A stretch of DNA of 64,000 nt. Source: Mixophyes australis. Lineage: Eukaryota; Chordata; Amphibia; Anura; Limnodynastidae. Where the stretch lies: assembly GCA_036250195.1 (NCBI GenBank), contig JAVHZZ010000003.1, forward strand, positions 345,776,875 through 345,840,874. Direction: 5' to 3'. The position numbers were made by a program, and so were the translations under genes. This document shows, piece after piece, positions 1-11,500 of the stretch (positions within the stretch are counted from its first letter, which is position 1; every line of letters starts with the position of its first letter). Below the pieces are notes generated by a model, which saw nothing but the letters and a program-made list of their open reading frames with translations, was not told the DNA's origin and ran no database searches.

Positions 1-479
1 GAACTTTAAACAGTGATAGTGTTCAATTCCAGCTTTTATACCAAGACATAGCAACAACAAAAGCATAAGCAATGACCCCAAAAACAGTGAGCTCAGAAAA
101 TATGACAGCGGTGCCCTGCCCTACATAATATGCCAGAACAGTGACCCAACAGTATGTACCAGCACAGTGCCCTGGACCACACAATATACCATCACAGCGA
201 CCATGTACAGAGCCCATTTCTGTGATCAGCATATAACCTAGATGGAGCACTACTAATTTAGACATTGAATTAAATGTGCCAATTTAACTCTGTTCAGGTA
301 AAGATGGTCAGCACAACCAGCAACCAGCGCACAAAAAACCAGGGCTTCTATCATGCCATCCCTCTAAAATATTAGTGGTCTATTTGCACTCTAGATACCC
401 CACTCTCATCTGGCTAGGGTACAATAAATACCCTATTTTCAGCGGGCTGGGGTACAATACAAACCCCATGCTCTGATGG

Positions 480-534
<55 letters not shown>

Positions 535-792
535 TGTGGGTAGATAGATAGATAGATAGATAGATACTTTACTGGTCAGTGTACAATGCAGTGCCCAGTC
601 TCAGATGGTTAGTGTACAATACAGAACCCATACTGTGTTGATTATATCTCTACATATGTGCTGAAGTATTATGAGTGTTATTTGGAGGTATTTAAAATCT
701 ACTATTTCATGTTATCATGCATTGATTTTATTCACATGGAGAGTGACATAATGCCATAATTTCCTGACGCTTATTTTGGTAACAAATTGTAG
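1..792. other. intron upstream of exon 1, with degenerate and simple tandem repeats
   Basis: No exon recognised. From about 400 to 640 a unit of about 30 bp, resembling TCTGATGGCTAGTGTACAAT plus CAGTGCCC, recurs in degenerate form, and earlier lines (90-240) show related 'CAGTGCCCTG' words. It is split by an AT run (482-533) and a GATA run (541-566). The end of the previous exon lies outside the window. Confidence 0.5.
482..566. repeat. (AT)n followed by (GATA)n microsatellites
   Basis: About 26 AT dinucleotides run to 533; after a short spacer there are about six GATA units. Directly visible; likely length-polymorphic. Confidence 0.95.
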
Positions 793-2505
793 ACATTGAT
801 GAATGCCAGGCACATAATGGAGGATGCCACCTGTCAGCTACCTGCACAAACACACCTGGAGGTTACAACTGCTCATGTCTACAAGGTTTTATTGGAGATG
901 GCATGGAATGCCAGGACATTGATGAGTGCCAGGACAATACGAACCTCTGCAGTAATTATTCAGAGTGCACCAACACTGCTGGTTCTTACTTGTGTGCTTG
1001 TTCCGAGGGATTCCAGGGTGATGGACTCACTTGTTCTGACAAAGACGAATGCTCTGATGGGCCTATATGTGGAAATAACTCACACTGCGAGAACACTTTT
1101 GGGTCTTATTTATGCTTCTGCCAATCAGGATTTGCCTTTACAAATGGCTCCTGTATGGATGTGGATGAGTGTATGAACCAAACCATTTGCCACGCACATG
1201 CCAGCTGCATCAATACAGATGGTTCATTTCTTTGTCGGTGTAACACAGGTTATTCTGGAAATGGCAGCGATTGTGAAGACATCAATGAGTGCGATGAGCA
1301 ACCCTCTGTGTGTCCACAGAATTCTATCTGTTTCAATAGTGTTGGATCTTACAATTGCACATGCTGGGATGGTTATGAAACCAATGGAACCACGTGTGTT
1401 GATGTTGATGAATGCTTAAATCCTTTCAGTTGTTACCTCTATAGCGAATGCATTAATAACATTGGCTCATATTCTTGTGTCTGTGCCAATGGCTATACTG
1501 GAAATGGGTCCTTTTGTGAAGACGTAGATGAATGTATACAGGACAATGTAACAGAACCTTGTCACAATAGTTCTCAGTGTATTAACACAATAGGGTCATA
1601 TTTTTGTCACTGTGATGTTGGTTTTCACAGTGCTGAAGGATTCTGCATAGATGTTGATGAATGTGCATTGGGCATAGCAAATTGCAGCACATACTACAAA
1701 TGTATTAATACCATTGGGTCCTACATCTGCCAGTGTAAAGAAGGTTTCATCAACGATAGAAAAAGTTGCATTGACATTGATGAATGTCAGTATAACGCCA
1801 CTGTGTGCCACAAAAGGGCTTCTTGTTATAACACGCCTGGAACATATGTGTGTGTATGTCAATCAGGATTTACTGGAAGTGGAAAGATGTGTGAAGATGT
1901 TGACGAATGTCTTGTAAGCTCGGCTTGTCCTGATCACATGATTTGTACTAACTCACCTGGTTCCTACCATTGTTTCTGTGATAAAGGATACCAACCCCAA
2001 GACAGTAGCTGTGTGGATATCAATGAATGCTTCAACAATACACTCTCGTGTGACTCCACAGCCATTTGTGTAAATGTACCTGGATCGTATTTTTGCACCT
2101 GCCCTTCAGGGTATATTCAGAAAGCCAACGCATGTGTTGACGTTGACGAATGTTCGATGTCTGCTAAGAATTGTCCCCAGCAAACAGTGTGTGAGAACAC
2201 ACCAGGATCGTACTTTTGTAGTTGTGCCAAAGGTTTTATATCGAGCGGGGGCATCTGCACGGATATTAACGAGTGCATGATAGCAAACACTGGTTGTCAC
2301 CCCCAAGCCCTCTGCAAAAACACAATAGGAGGTTTCTACTGCCAATGTAAGCCTGGATTTCAAGGGGATGGACAGAAATGTAATGATATCGATGAATGCA
2401 ATTCTTCTGATGTTTGCTGGGAAAAATCCTTCTGTTTCAACATCCCGGGATCGTACGAGTGCAGATGTGGTCAGAACAACAGCTGTCTGCATTATTTAGG
2501 CAATG
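793..2505 (+). CDS. exon 1 (first in window): 14 tandem calcium-binding EGF domains
   Basis: The acceptor AG is at 791-792 and the donor GT at 2506; both ends are phase 1. The exon is open for 570 full codons. Fourteen EGF-CA modules of about 40 residues follow one another, nearly all opening with D-[IV]-[DN]-E-C and carrying the C-x-N-x(4)-[FY]-x-C-x-C pattern typical of calcium-binding EGF domains with an Asn/Asp hydroxylation site. Module 3 opens D-K-D-E-C. The last module runs into a short cysteine-containing linker before NIDO. Many N-x-S/T sequons suggest glycosylation. An ATG at 903 lies in frame but inside the second module, so it is not the start. In most vertebrate genes each cbEGF has its own phase 1-1 exon, so this fused exon is unusual. 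Confidence 0.93.
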
Positions 2506-5500
2506 GTGTGTGTTTTTAATCTTATTTACATTAACCCACTGTTATTCAGCAGAATAGACTTCTGGGTAATGGGATTCACAGACTGTCTTTAGGTGCAGAT
2601 TGTCAGACTAGCCTGTGTTATGTTTTAAAAATACATTTGACTAAAATGGCTGCCATGCAGGGGTGGAACTATAGTGGGTGCGGCAGCTAAAAGGCCAGGG
2701 GGACCGGAAATGCTGCTCCACCTCAAGGCCCCGCTCCTTCCTCAGACCTTCTCTTTGCTTTTAAAAGAGCAGCCTGCAGCCTATGTATATTATGGGAATA
2801 GGAAGAGTTGGAGAGCAGCCAAGCACTGTCTACAATTATAGCCACGCCCCCATGCATGCTGGTCACGCCCACTGGTGGCGTGGTGTGGAATCCCCCCTCT
2901 ACAAATCCTGTGTTTATCCCTGGAAAAGGACCCTTCTGAGGCAGAGAGGGGGCCCCGGGAGTTAGGAATTACATCGCTGGGCCCCTACCCAAATTTTGCT
3001 ATGGGATCCCTGTCTCCCATGTATGGAGTTATCTAGAAGTCTATTCTCCTGACATGAATGTCTTACTTTTCATATTATCCACAAGGACCATCTTAAAGTC
3101 TCCCTAACTTCTCTCCTAGTTTCATTGAGGCCGTTTTATTCACGGAACTGTGGGGGTCACTAACAGTTAAAAGGGGCAAATGTTTAGGAGCCCATAGTAG
3201 TTTTAAGCAATTGGCTTTGATAGTATCAGTGCAAATATAAAGCTATATTTTGCTATGGGTTATTGTGTTTTGTTAATAAATAAACCTTTATGCCATATAT
3301 TGAATTATAAATGATTGCATTTGATATATTTTTTATGCCAACAAAGTTTATGAAGCCAAACAAGCAAAAATAAAAACTATTTTAAATGAACTCTTTAGCA
3401 ATTGAACATTTGCAATCATCACAAAATCTGCCTTTTATTCTATTTACTCTTTGTCCATTTTTCAACAGAGAATTTATTGTATCCATTTGGAGTCGTTGTC
3501 GGTGACAAAAAAATTGACGCAATCGGCAAAGATGTTAATTCTCCATATATAATGCCATCGATGGGATTCCCTTTTCTTGGTCAAACCTATCACAAAATTT
3601 ATGTAAGTGTTACAAACTCCCAGTGTACAGAGACAATGTAAATATATATATATATATATATATATAAATTATAGCAATCATTTATCATTATCTGTCTTTA
3701 AATTAAACTGTATATTCACTTAAAACATCCTGAATATGTAGATCATTTAATTAATAAAGAGGTTTACAAAAGTCAAACCTAAAACATCCAAATACAGAAT
3801 ACAGGTATTTATTTAGACATTTTGTTAAATTATTTTACATTTTTCAATTTATATGTTGTTTTTTTTATTGACTGCGTATATATTGACATTTTTATCATCT
3901 GATTTTATGTTACATTTGCAAAGCCTATAAATAATATGTACATCCATGGACAGGTATCATTGTATACATTTATACAGTGCTTGAAATACTAAGAAGAATG
4001 ATATCTGCTACCTTTTCGCAAAAGCACAATGTATATGATCCAGAAATGTATGTACTACTTGCAGCAAAAGAAGACATTGTATGTCCTATAAAAATAATTC
4101 ATAAATAATTAGCCCAAGTCCCAAATAACATTGCAAGTGAATATGCAGCTACTGAAAGCACTGGATTCCATTTACAGACCCATTTCAGTACATTGTACTA
4201 GCGCTAAAATGCACAGTTCAGCACAGTGGTGCTCCCGTTTTCTCCCATACTCCAAAAACATGCTGGCAGGGTAATAGACAGGTTAAGACACATTTACTAT
4301 GTATGCATCTTTTTGACAACAATATTTACCATATCATCATCAATTATTTATATAGCACCACTAATTCCACAGCGCTGTACAGAGAACTCACTCACATCAG
4401 CCCCTGCCCCATTGGAGCTTACAGTCTAAATGCCCTAATACACACACACGTCAATTTGTTAGCAGCCAATTAACCTACTAGTATGTTTTTGGAGTGTGGG
4501 AGGAAACCCCATGCAAACACAGGTAGAACATACAAACTCCTCACAGATAAGGCCATGGTCGGGGATTGAACTCATGACCCCAGTGCTGTGAGGCAGAAGT
4601 GCTAACCACTAGGCCACTGTGCTGCCATATAAAATCTTGAGCCCAGTGTGTGCTTTGTGTTTACAAATATTGTTAACTTTCCCCTTGACCAATGCTGGCT
4701 TACCAAACAGCTAGAGATCAAAGTTTACACTGTTTATTATGCAATAAGACATAGTAAAGCAACACAAAGAGCACTAGTTAGAAAATAGCACTAATTAAAT
4801 AACACTAATCCATGACCTTACTCTATAATGTCTTTACTATTCAGAAACAAAATCAATCATTTTTGATGTCTCAATTTCAGTTTTCAGATAATGGACTGGT
4901 TCAATTTCAACCTGTGAATGTCAATGAAAAATATTTGTTTCCCAATCCTTTTGATAAGGGATTTCGAGGAGATGAGAAGGTAGTGATGCTCGCTGTCTTC
5001 TGGGATGACGCGGATCTCACCCTGGGCAATGGGGCACTCTGGTACCAGGTTTGTAATCACTGACCTTGCTTCATCAGTGAAACTTGTCTCCTATCCACTT
5101 AATAATAATAACATTCAAAATTAGAGATGCACGTGAAGGTCAAAGTTTATTCATTGCAAAAAGTGATTGTGGTGGCCATTTGTAAACATACAAAAATACA
5201 TGACACGTAAGCTGATAGTTTTTTTTCCTTTATTTCCCTACAACTGGTAAATAAAGTATTCTGAGCATTAAATTATTCTTCTCTAGATCTTTATGCTTAT
5301 TTATCCATATTCTTATCTCTATTTGTCCATAATAATTTTTAAACTTAGCAAAAAAAAATAAATAGAAAAATATGTCTTTGCCTAATGTACCAATGATTAC
5401 AGCTTCATCTCTTTTTTTTTCGTTTAGATATATTCGGAGAAAGATCAGAAAGACCTCTACTCACAAATAATATTTAACAGAACCGATGAGGAAGTGAACA

Positions 5501-8090
5501 GATATTTCAATAGGAATCTAACTGCCAACTATACTTCAAGATGGATCCTGAAAATAACTTGGGACCAAGTGTTACCAGTGTCCTTCCAAAAAATATCAGT
5601 CACAGAGGTAAAACAATCAATATTTTTTATTAAGTATCATAAAACAAATTATTACTCAATTAACGGTACTGTTGACTTGTGTGTGGCAAAATGGCAGCCA
5701 ATATAACCAGGGTCGGTACAAGTGAGCAGTGCACCCAAGTTACCCCCTGCAGATGCCCCCTCAGGTGTTGTACCCAGCACCCACCCATCAAACACAATCA
5801 ATTACAAACACATTTCTAACCTAGCAATACGAATATACATATCGTCAAGCATTAAGTTACATTCAGCTGGTATACGGTGATATACCATACCGCCACTTCT
5901 CCTCCTGCCTTCATTATAACACATTCCATTCACTTACATTTTCCATACCGTCACTTCTAAATTTCCACTTCTATCACCGGCTACATTAATAACATTCTGT
6001 ATATGCTAAACCCTATGGACAAACAATTTACTTTGGATGTTGTACTATGATACTGAAACACCTCACCAACTTCTTCAATATTTTTAAACACAAGATATGT
6101 TATAGATTTCGATATGCCCCCCTCCAATACCCCCCCCCCCCACCCGTGTAATTATGACAGAGTAGAAGAGTTTTTTTCACATATTGGGGGAGAATCAATT
6201 AGTCGTGAAGTGTCTACGGAACGTCTGTGAAACACTTTGCAGCGGAGATTTGACAGAAATCTCCACTCATTTTTGCCCACAAGGGGAAATGAGCAAAGAT
6301 TTCTACCGTAATTTTCGGTAATGTGAGCTGTCATTTTGTAGAATGCACTAAATAAATGAAAGCCAGGATCTGATTGGTTGCTATAGGCAACATCTCCACT
6401 TTTCTAAACCCGCAGTTTAGTAAATCTAGCCCATGGTATACGACATGGTATACGACATAAAGCTGGTCTCCGGATACAACTGTATACAAATATTTAACCC
6501 GTGGCGCTTCTGAAGAACAATACTACAATATTACTTACTAGACAAATACTTGATAGCTTATTTGTACACTGAAATGTAAAGTTGATATTTGTGTGCTACA
6601 TGAAAAAACAGTCAGTATTTAACTTATGTGCAAAACAGAATACTAATTTGCACCCCTTGCATTGTAATATGGTTTTGTCCAGGAGACTTAATAAATAAGA
6701 AACTTCTTAATTTAAGATCCTTAATGCAAGGCTGTAACTAGGGTTGTGCGACAGGGGCGATCGCCCAGGGCGCAACACTGAAGGGGGCCACAATTTAGGA
6801 ATATTTTAGGGTAATTTGGTTAAAATTGAGTGCTAAGGGGAGGCGGCATTTGTCTTTCTCGCCCCAGGCGCTAGAATTCCTAGTTACGGCTCTTCCTTAA
6901 TGAATTAGGCCCCTAATCTTTCAGATAGTATAAAACAAAATTAAAATAGTAATTTCATTTCTTTGTGTTTTTCCTGCTCTTTTTTTACCTCTACATATAG
7001 ACTAATACCTTCCAGTGTATATTGACCACTGATGGGACATTGTCATTTGCATTGTTGAAATATTACAACATGTTATGGGGTCCTAAACAGCGAGTGCATC
7101 ACAAAGCATTGATCGGATACACAAACGGAGAAGGCATCTACTACAATGATCCACAAGCATTGAAGAATAATACATATGGGACAGAAGGCAGATATCGGCC
7201 TCATAGGGTTCCAGGAAACACAAACATTACTGGTCTGTGGGCCTACCGGTTAGATGCGCCTATTAACCTAAACAAAACTAACTACCACAGAAAGTGCTGG
7301 AGGTGGTATTATTCGGAGCCGGATAGTTCGGCGTGGGACATTGGCTTGCCATCATGTCCGTGCCTCAAGTCCCAGGCTGGTAAAGATTACACCTTTACTT
7401 CTGAGATCCTTCCACCTACCAACGCGTTCCTTGTCAGGACATTGCGGGGATCACAATGCAACGGGACCACCTTTCTGTCTACACTTCCCAATCAGTATGC
7501 TGCTGGGCGAAGGTGTGTCTATGACTCAGAAGGTTATTTGATCAATGGATTCAGTGACCGATACCTTGTATACGACTCAAATATTAATGGCATTCAAGAC
7601 CACATAGGTGGGTAGAAGTGTTTTACACTTAATTTGTACAATTAAGTTTAAGTTGGCGACATTATGGATAAATGTGTAAAAATAACCACTTTTTGTGATT
7701 TTCAAATACCTTCTCTAAAAATGTATCCCTTTAAAATAACAGAGTAGCTGAAATAAAAGTTCAAAACCATAATAACTAAATGCTGTAAAAAGACATGATT
7801 ATATTATGTTCAGATTTGTATACTTATATTATTACATTAATTTGGGGCTGGATTGACATCACTGCAGCCCATAAGAACCATTGGCACCTGATGTCCTTAC
7901 CCCATCCACAACTCTTTTACACCAAATATTCTCTAGCATCACCAGTTATCTCACGGAACAGAAAATATCCCCTGCTCAGATCTCATATCTATCTATCTAT
8001 CTATCTATCTATCCATTCATCGATCTATCTACCTATCTCATAGCTATCTATCTCATATCTATCTATCTATCTATCTATCTACCTATAACA

Positions 8091-8134
<44 letters not shown>

Positions 8135-8176
8135 CATTCATCGATCTATCTACCTATCTCATAGCTATCTATCTCA

Positions 8177-8222
<46 letters not shown>

Positions 8223-8466
8223 CCTATAACATATCTATCTATCTATCTATCTATCTATCCATTCATCGATCTATCTACCTATCTCATAGCTATCTATCTC
8301 ATATCTATCTATCTATCTATCTATCTATCTACCTATAACATATCTATCCATCAATCTATCTATCTATCTATCTATCTATCCATTCATCGATCTATCTACC
8401 TATCTCATAGCTATCTATCTCATATCTATCTATCTATCTATCTACCTATAACATATCTATCCATCA

Positions 8467-8505
<39 letters not shown>

Positions 8506-11500
8506 CATTCATCGATCTATCTACCTATCTCATAGCTATCTATCTCATATCTATCTATCTATCTACCTATAACATATCTATCCATCAATCTATCTATCTA
8601 TCTATCTATCCATCCATCGATCTATCTACCTATCTCATAGCTATCTATCTCATAACTATCTATCCATCTATTGATCTATCTACCTATATCATATCTATCT
8701 GTCTGTCTGTCTATCTATTTATCTATCTATCCTTATGAGGGACAGGAAGACACTGGCAGACAAGGAAGAATGATCTACACAAAGGTATTTAATTGTTGAA
8801 AATCAGATCTCATATTTATCTAGGAGATGACTGTACAACTCTATACTGTACAATAGCAAATGTGCGGCTTTCTGACTCACCCGAGCTGGCAGGGGTCACT
8901 TAGAACCAAGGTGACCCCCGGCTATATACCCTACTCCTCAATTTAAAAGACAAGTATCTCAGTGTCTGAGTTGGCAGAAGGTGTAAGTGGTGCTCTATGA
9001 ATATGCCATTGGCATTTCTGTTTAACGTGATACTGTTGTTAGTATTTCACTAAAACATTTCCAGACAACACAGCGGGGTGCTCATCAAGAACTGGGGTAT
9101 AACTATTTACCCTTCACCCAAAAGGGCTCAACTCCGGAACTAAGCACAGTACAGATCAGCAGGTGCAAGATCTAAGGCCTAACAGCCCTGGGGGGAGGGA
9201 TGTCTTATCTAAGGAACCTTCATCTTAAACTTATTTAGCCTTTTCTGTCTTGTTATCAGCACCCGTTTGCCTAATGTATTTCAGGACTTGTGCCTCGGGA
9301 ACAGCCTCCCTCTCTAAAGTACAGTATTGCAGAGTTTTTATCATAGTCTTTTAGTAATTGCGTATTTGTTACAACAGATAAAGACCTGCTCCCTTTCCAG
9401 TGGTGTTGTATTTACACCCCTCTGTGTCATCTGTTTTATGAGAAAAGGCCGCGTGATTCGTGCACAGAGTACTCATCTCCAGGGCTGGGTGAGTCACTAG
9501 TATTTTTAATTGTACAATAATAAATATAATAACAATAATATGAAGATTTATGAGAGAGTTCATTTAAATGGATTTATTCATTAAAACTTCAAAAACTCTT
9601 TGTACGCCATGCTACATGTTTTTCAAAATATTATTGATATTGTTTTAGTTTTGTGTTCACTATTAGTTTTTATCGCTTTGCCAGGGGCAATTCATGCCAA
9701 TGAAAATAAGGAGGCAGATTCAGCAGTTATAAAAAGCTCCTCACATTGTAGCTTTAGGGAGAGGAATGAAAATGTAATTACAGAAGTTCCTTTCATTTTA
9801 TTTAACACACTATTGGTAGGGCCAGTTTCTAATTTAGTGGTCTATTGATCAAAGAGCGTTAAAGGCCGGCCAATGTTTGCAATTTCTTTTTTACTGAACC
9901 TTGTTAAAGGAACATTTCTTCTTAATCTGTTTATTGATCAAATGTACAATGGTCATATGGAATAGATTTTTTTAAAAGTTTTACCAAGTACATCCACATA
10001 AAGGATTTATAAACAAATAAAGAAAAGTCGAAAAAACAAAACTATTGTGTGCAGTTCCTAAGCGGGTCATAGTATAGGAATTTCCTGCTAGTAGGGACCA
10101 ATCAGGACGACAACTGAGAGACCCAAACTTAACAAATAATGGTCTTCTCTCCCATGTCTTATAACCAACTCCTGTGTCACCCAGATTCGGCTAATTAACA
10201 TGGCTTTGGTGAACCCCACAGTGCGGGATCCCTCCTGATAACATTAACCAGAATGCAGGTTATTTACTATAAATAGACCTCTTCTAAATACAGCAGCAAG
10301 CCTTGGGTTCTCTTCCTGGTCACTTTGGGGTTTCGATGATTAGCGTAACATGTAATAAGGATGCCCAAGGTACCAAAGTACATAAGGACTCACTCACACA
10401 TAAAATATCACACTAAAAACTACAAATGACATGAATTATTTTCCCACACTTGTTTAATAAATCTTTGCTAAAAAAAAACAAAAAACTTGCTGATCCAATG
10501 AATTTCAAACACACACAATATCAACGGCTGATTCCCTCAGTCCTCCTTTTCTGTCCCTTGCCCAACATAGTCCATATGATAATAGTAAAAATATAAGTAA
10601 ATGAAAAAATAAATATAAAGGATCTCAAAAGCTAACACAGCAGATGCAATGTGCCTATCTATCAACACCTGAAAAGCCATTAACACTACTTGTCCATGAC
10701 CTTTTCATGTGAAAACACAAAAGGGAAACTTAAATGGATCTCCTGGCCAAGAATAATCCAATTGGCTATTGCACCAGTGACTCTTAAATACAAACTAAAT
10801 CAGACATAGCTGCAGTTAGTAACGGGTGTCCGGATGTGATGGAACCTCCAGAGTTTCCATGTTTTGTTAGTGATTGTGAACTCATTGACACACAGCTACT
10901 TATATTGTTGTGTGGATATTGATCAAGACAAAACAGCACTGAAATTCCACATACATGCAAATTATAATGTGGGTAGCACGGTGGCTTAGTGGTTAGCACT
11001 TCTGCCTCTCAGCACTGGGGTCATGAGTTCAATTCCCAACCATAGCCTTATCTGTGTGGAGTTTGTATGTTCTCCCCGTGTTTGCGTGGGTTTCCACCGG
11101 GTTCTCCGGTTTCCACCCACACACCAAAAACATACTGGTAGGTTAATTGGCTGCTATCAAATTGACCTTCGTCTGTCTGTGTGTATGTTAGAGAATTTTT
11201 ACAGTAACCTCCAATGGGGCAGGGACTGATGTGAATGAGTTCTCTGTACAGCGCTGTGGAATTAGTGGCGCTAAATAAATAAATGCTGATGATGATAATC
11301 TAACTTTTCAAGCTATTTGTCTAAAGCATCACCCTCTTATGTGTATATTATCTTCCTTGTAACATGAGATTTTGATGGTTCTTATTCATGCAATCACACA
11401 TAGCTATCTTAAAATTAGCAAAATCTAAAATTACAATATATTTATTTCAGCAAAATTACCCTTTTTGTTTTACTGAATACCAGAAATGGGAAAATATATC

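Larger units (their letters stand above)
5608..7000. other. intron 4
   Basis: Contents: a fragment at 5866-5986 related to the hAT MITE at 45083; a C-rich run near 6130; a partial palindromic MITE (6325-6432), preceded by a piece of another MITE (6186-6324) whose 'GACAGAAATCTCC' words recall the element at 28806; and a complete hAT-type MITE at 6727-6894. Confidence 0.6.

Noticed and set aside
1596..2492. Minus-strand open frames opposite exon 1
   Set aside because: Shadow frames caused by the repetitive EGF codons on the plus strand; no domain character.
7881..8738. 285-codon open frame rich in I/Y/L/S
   Set aside because: It follows directly from the TATC tetranucleotide array.
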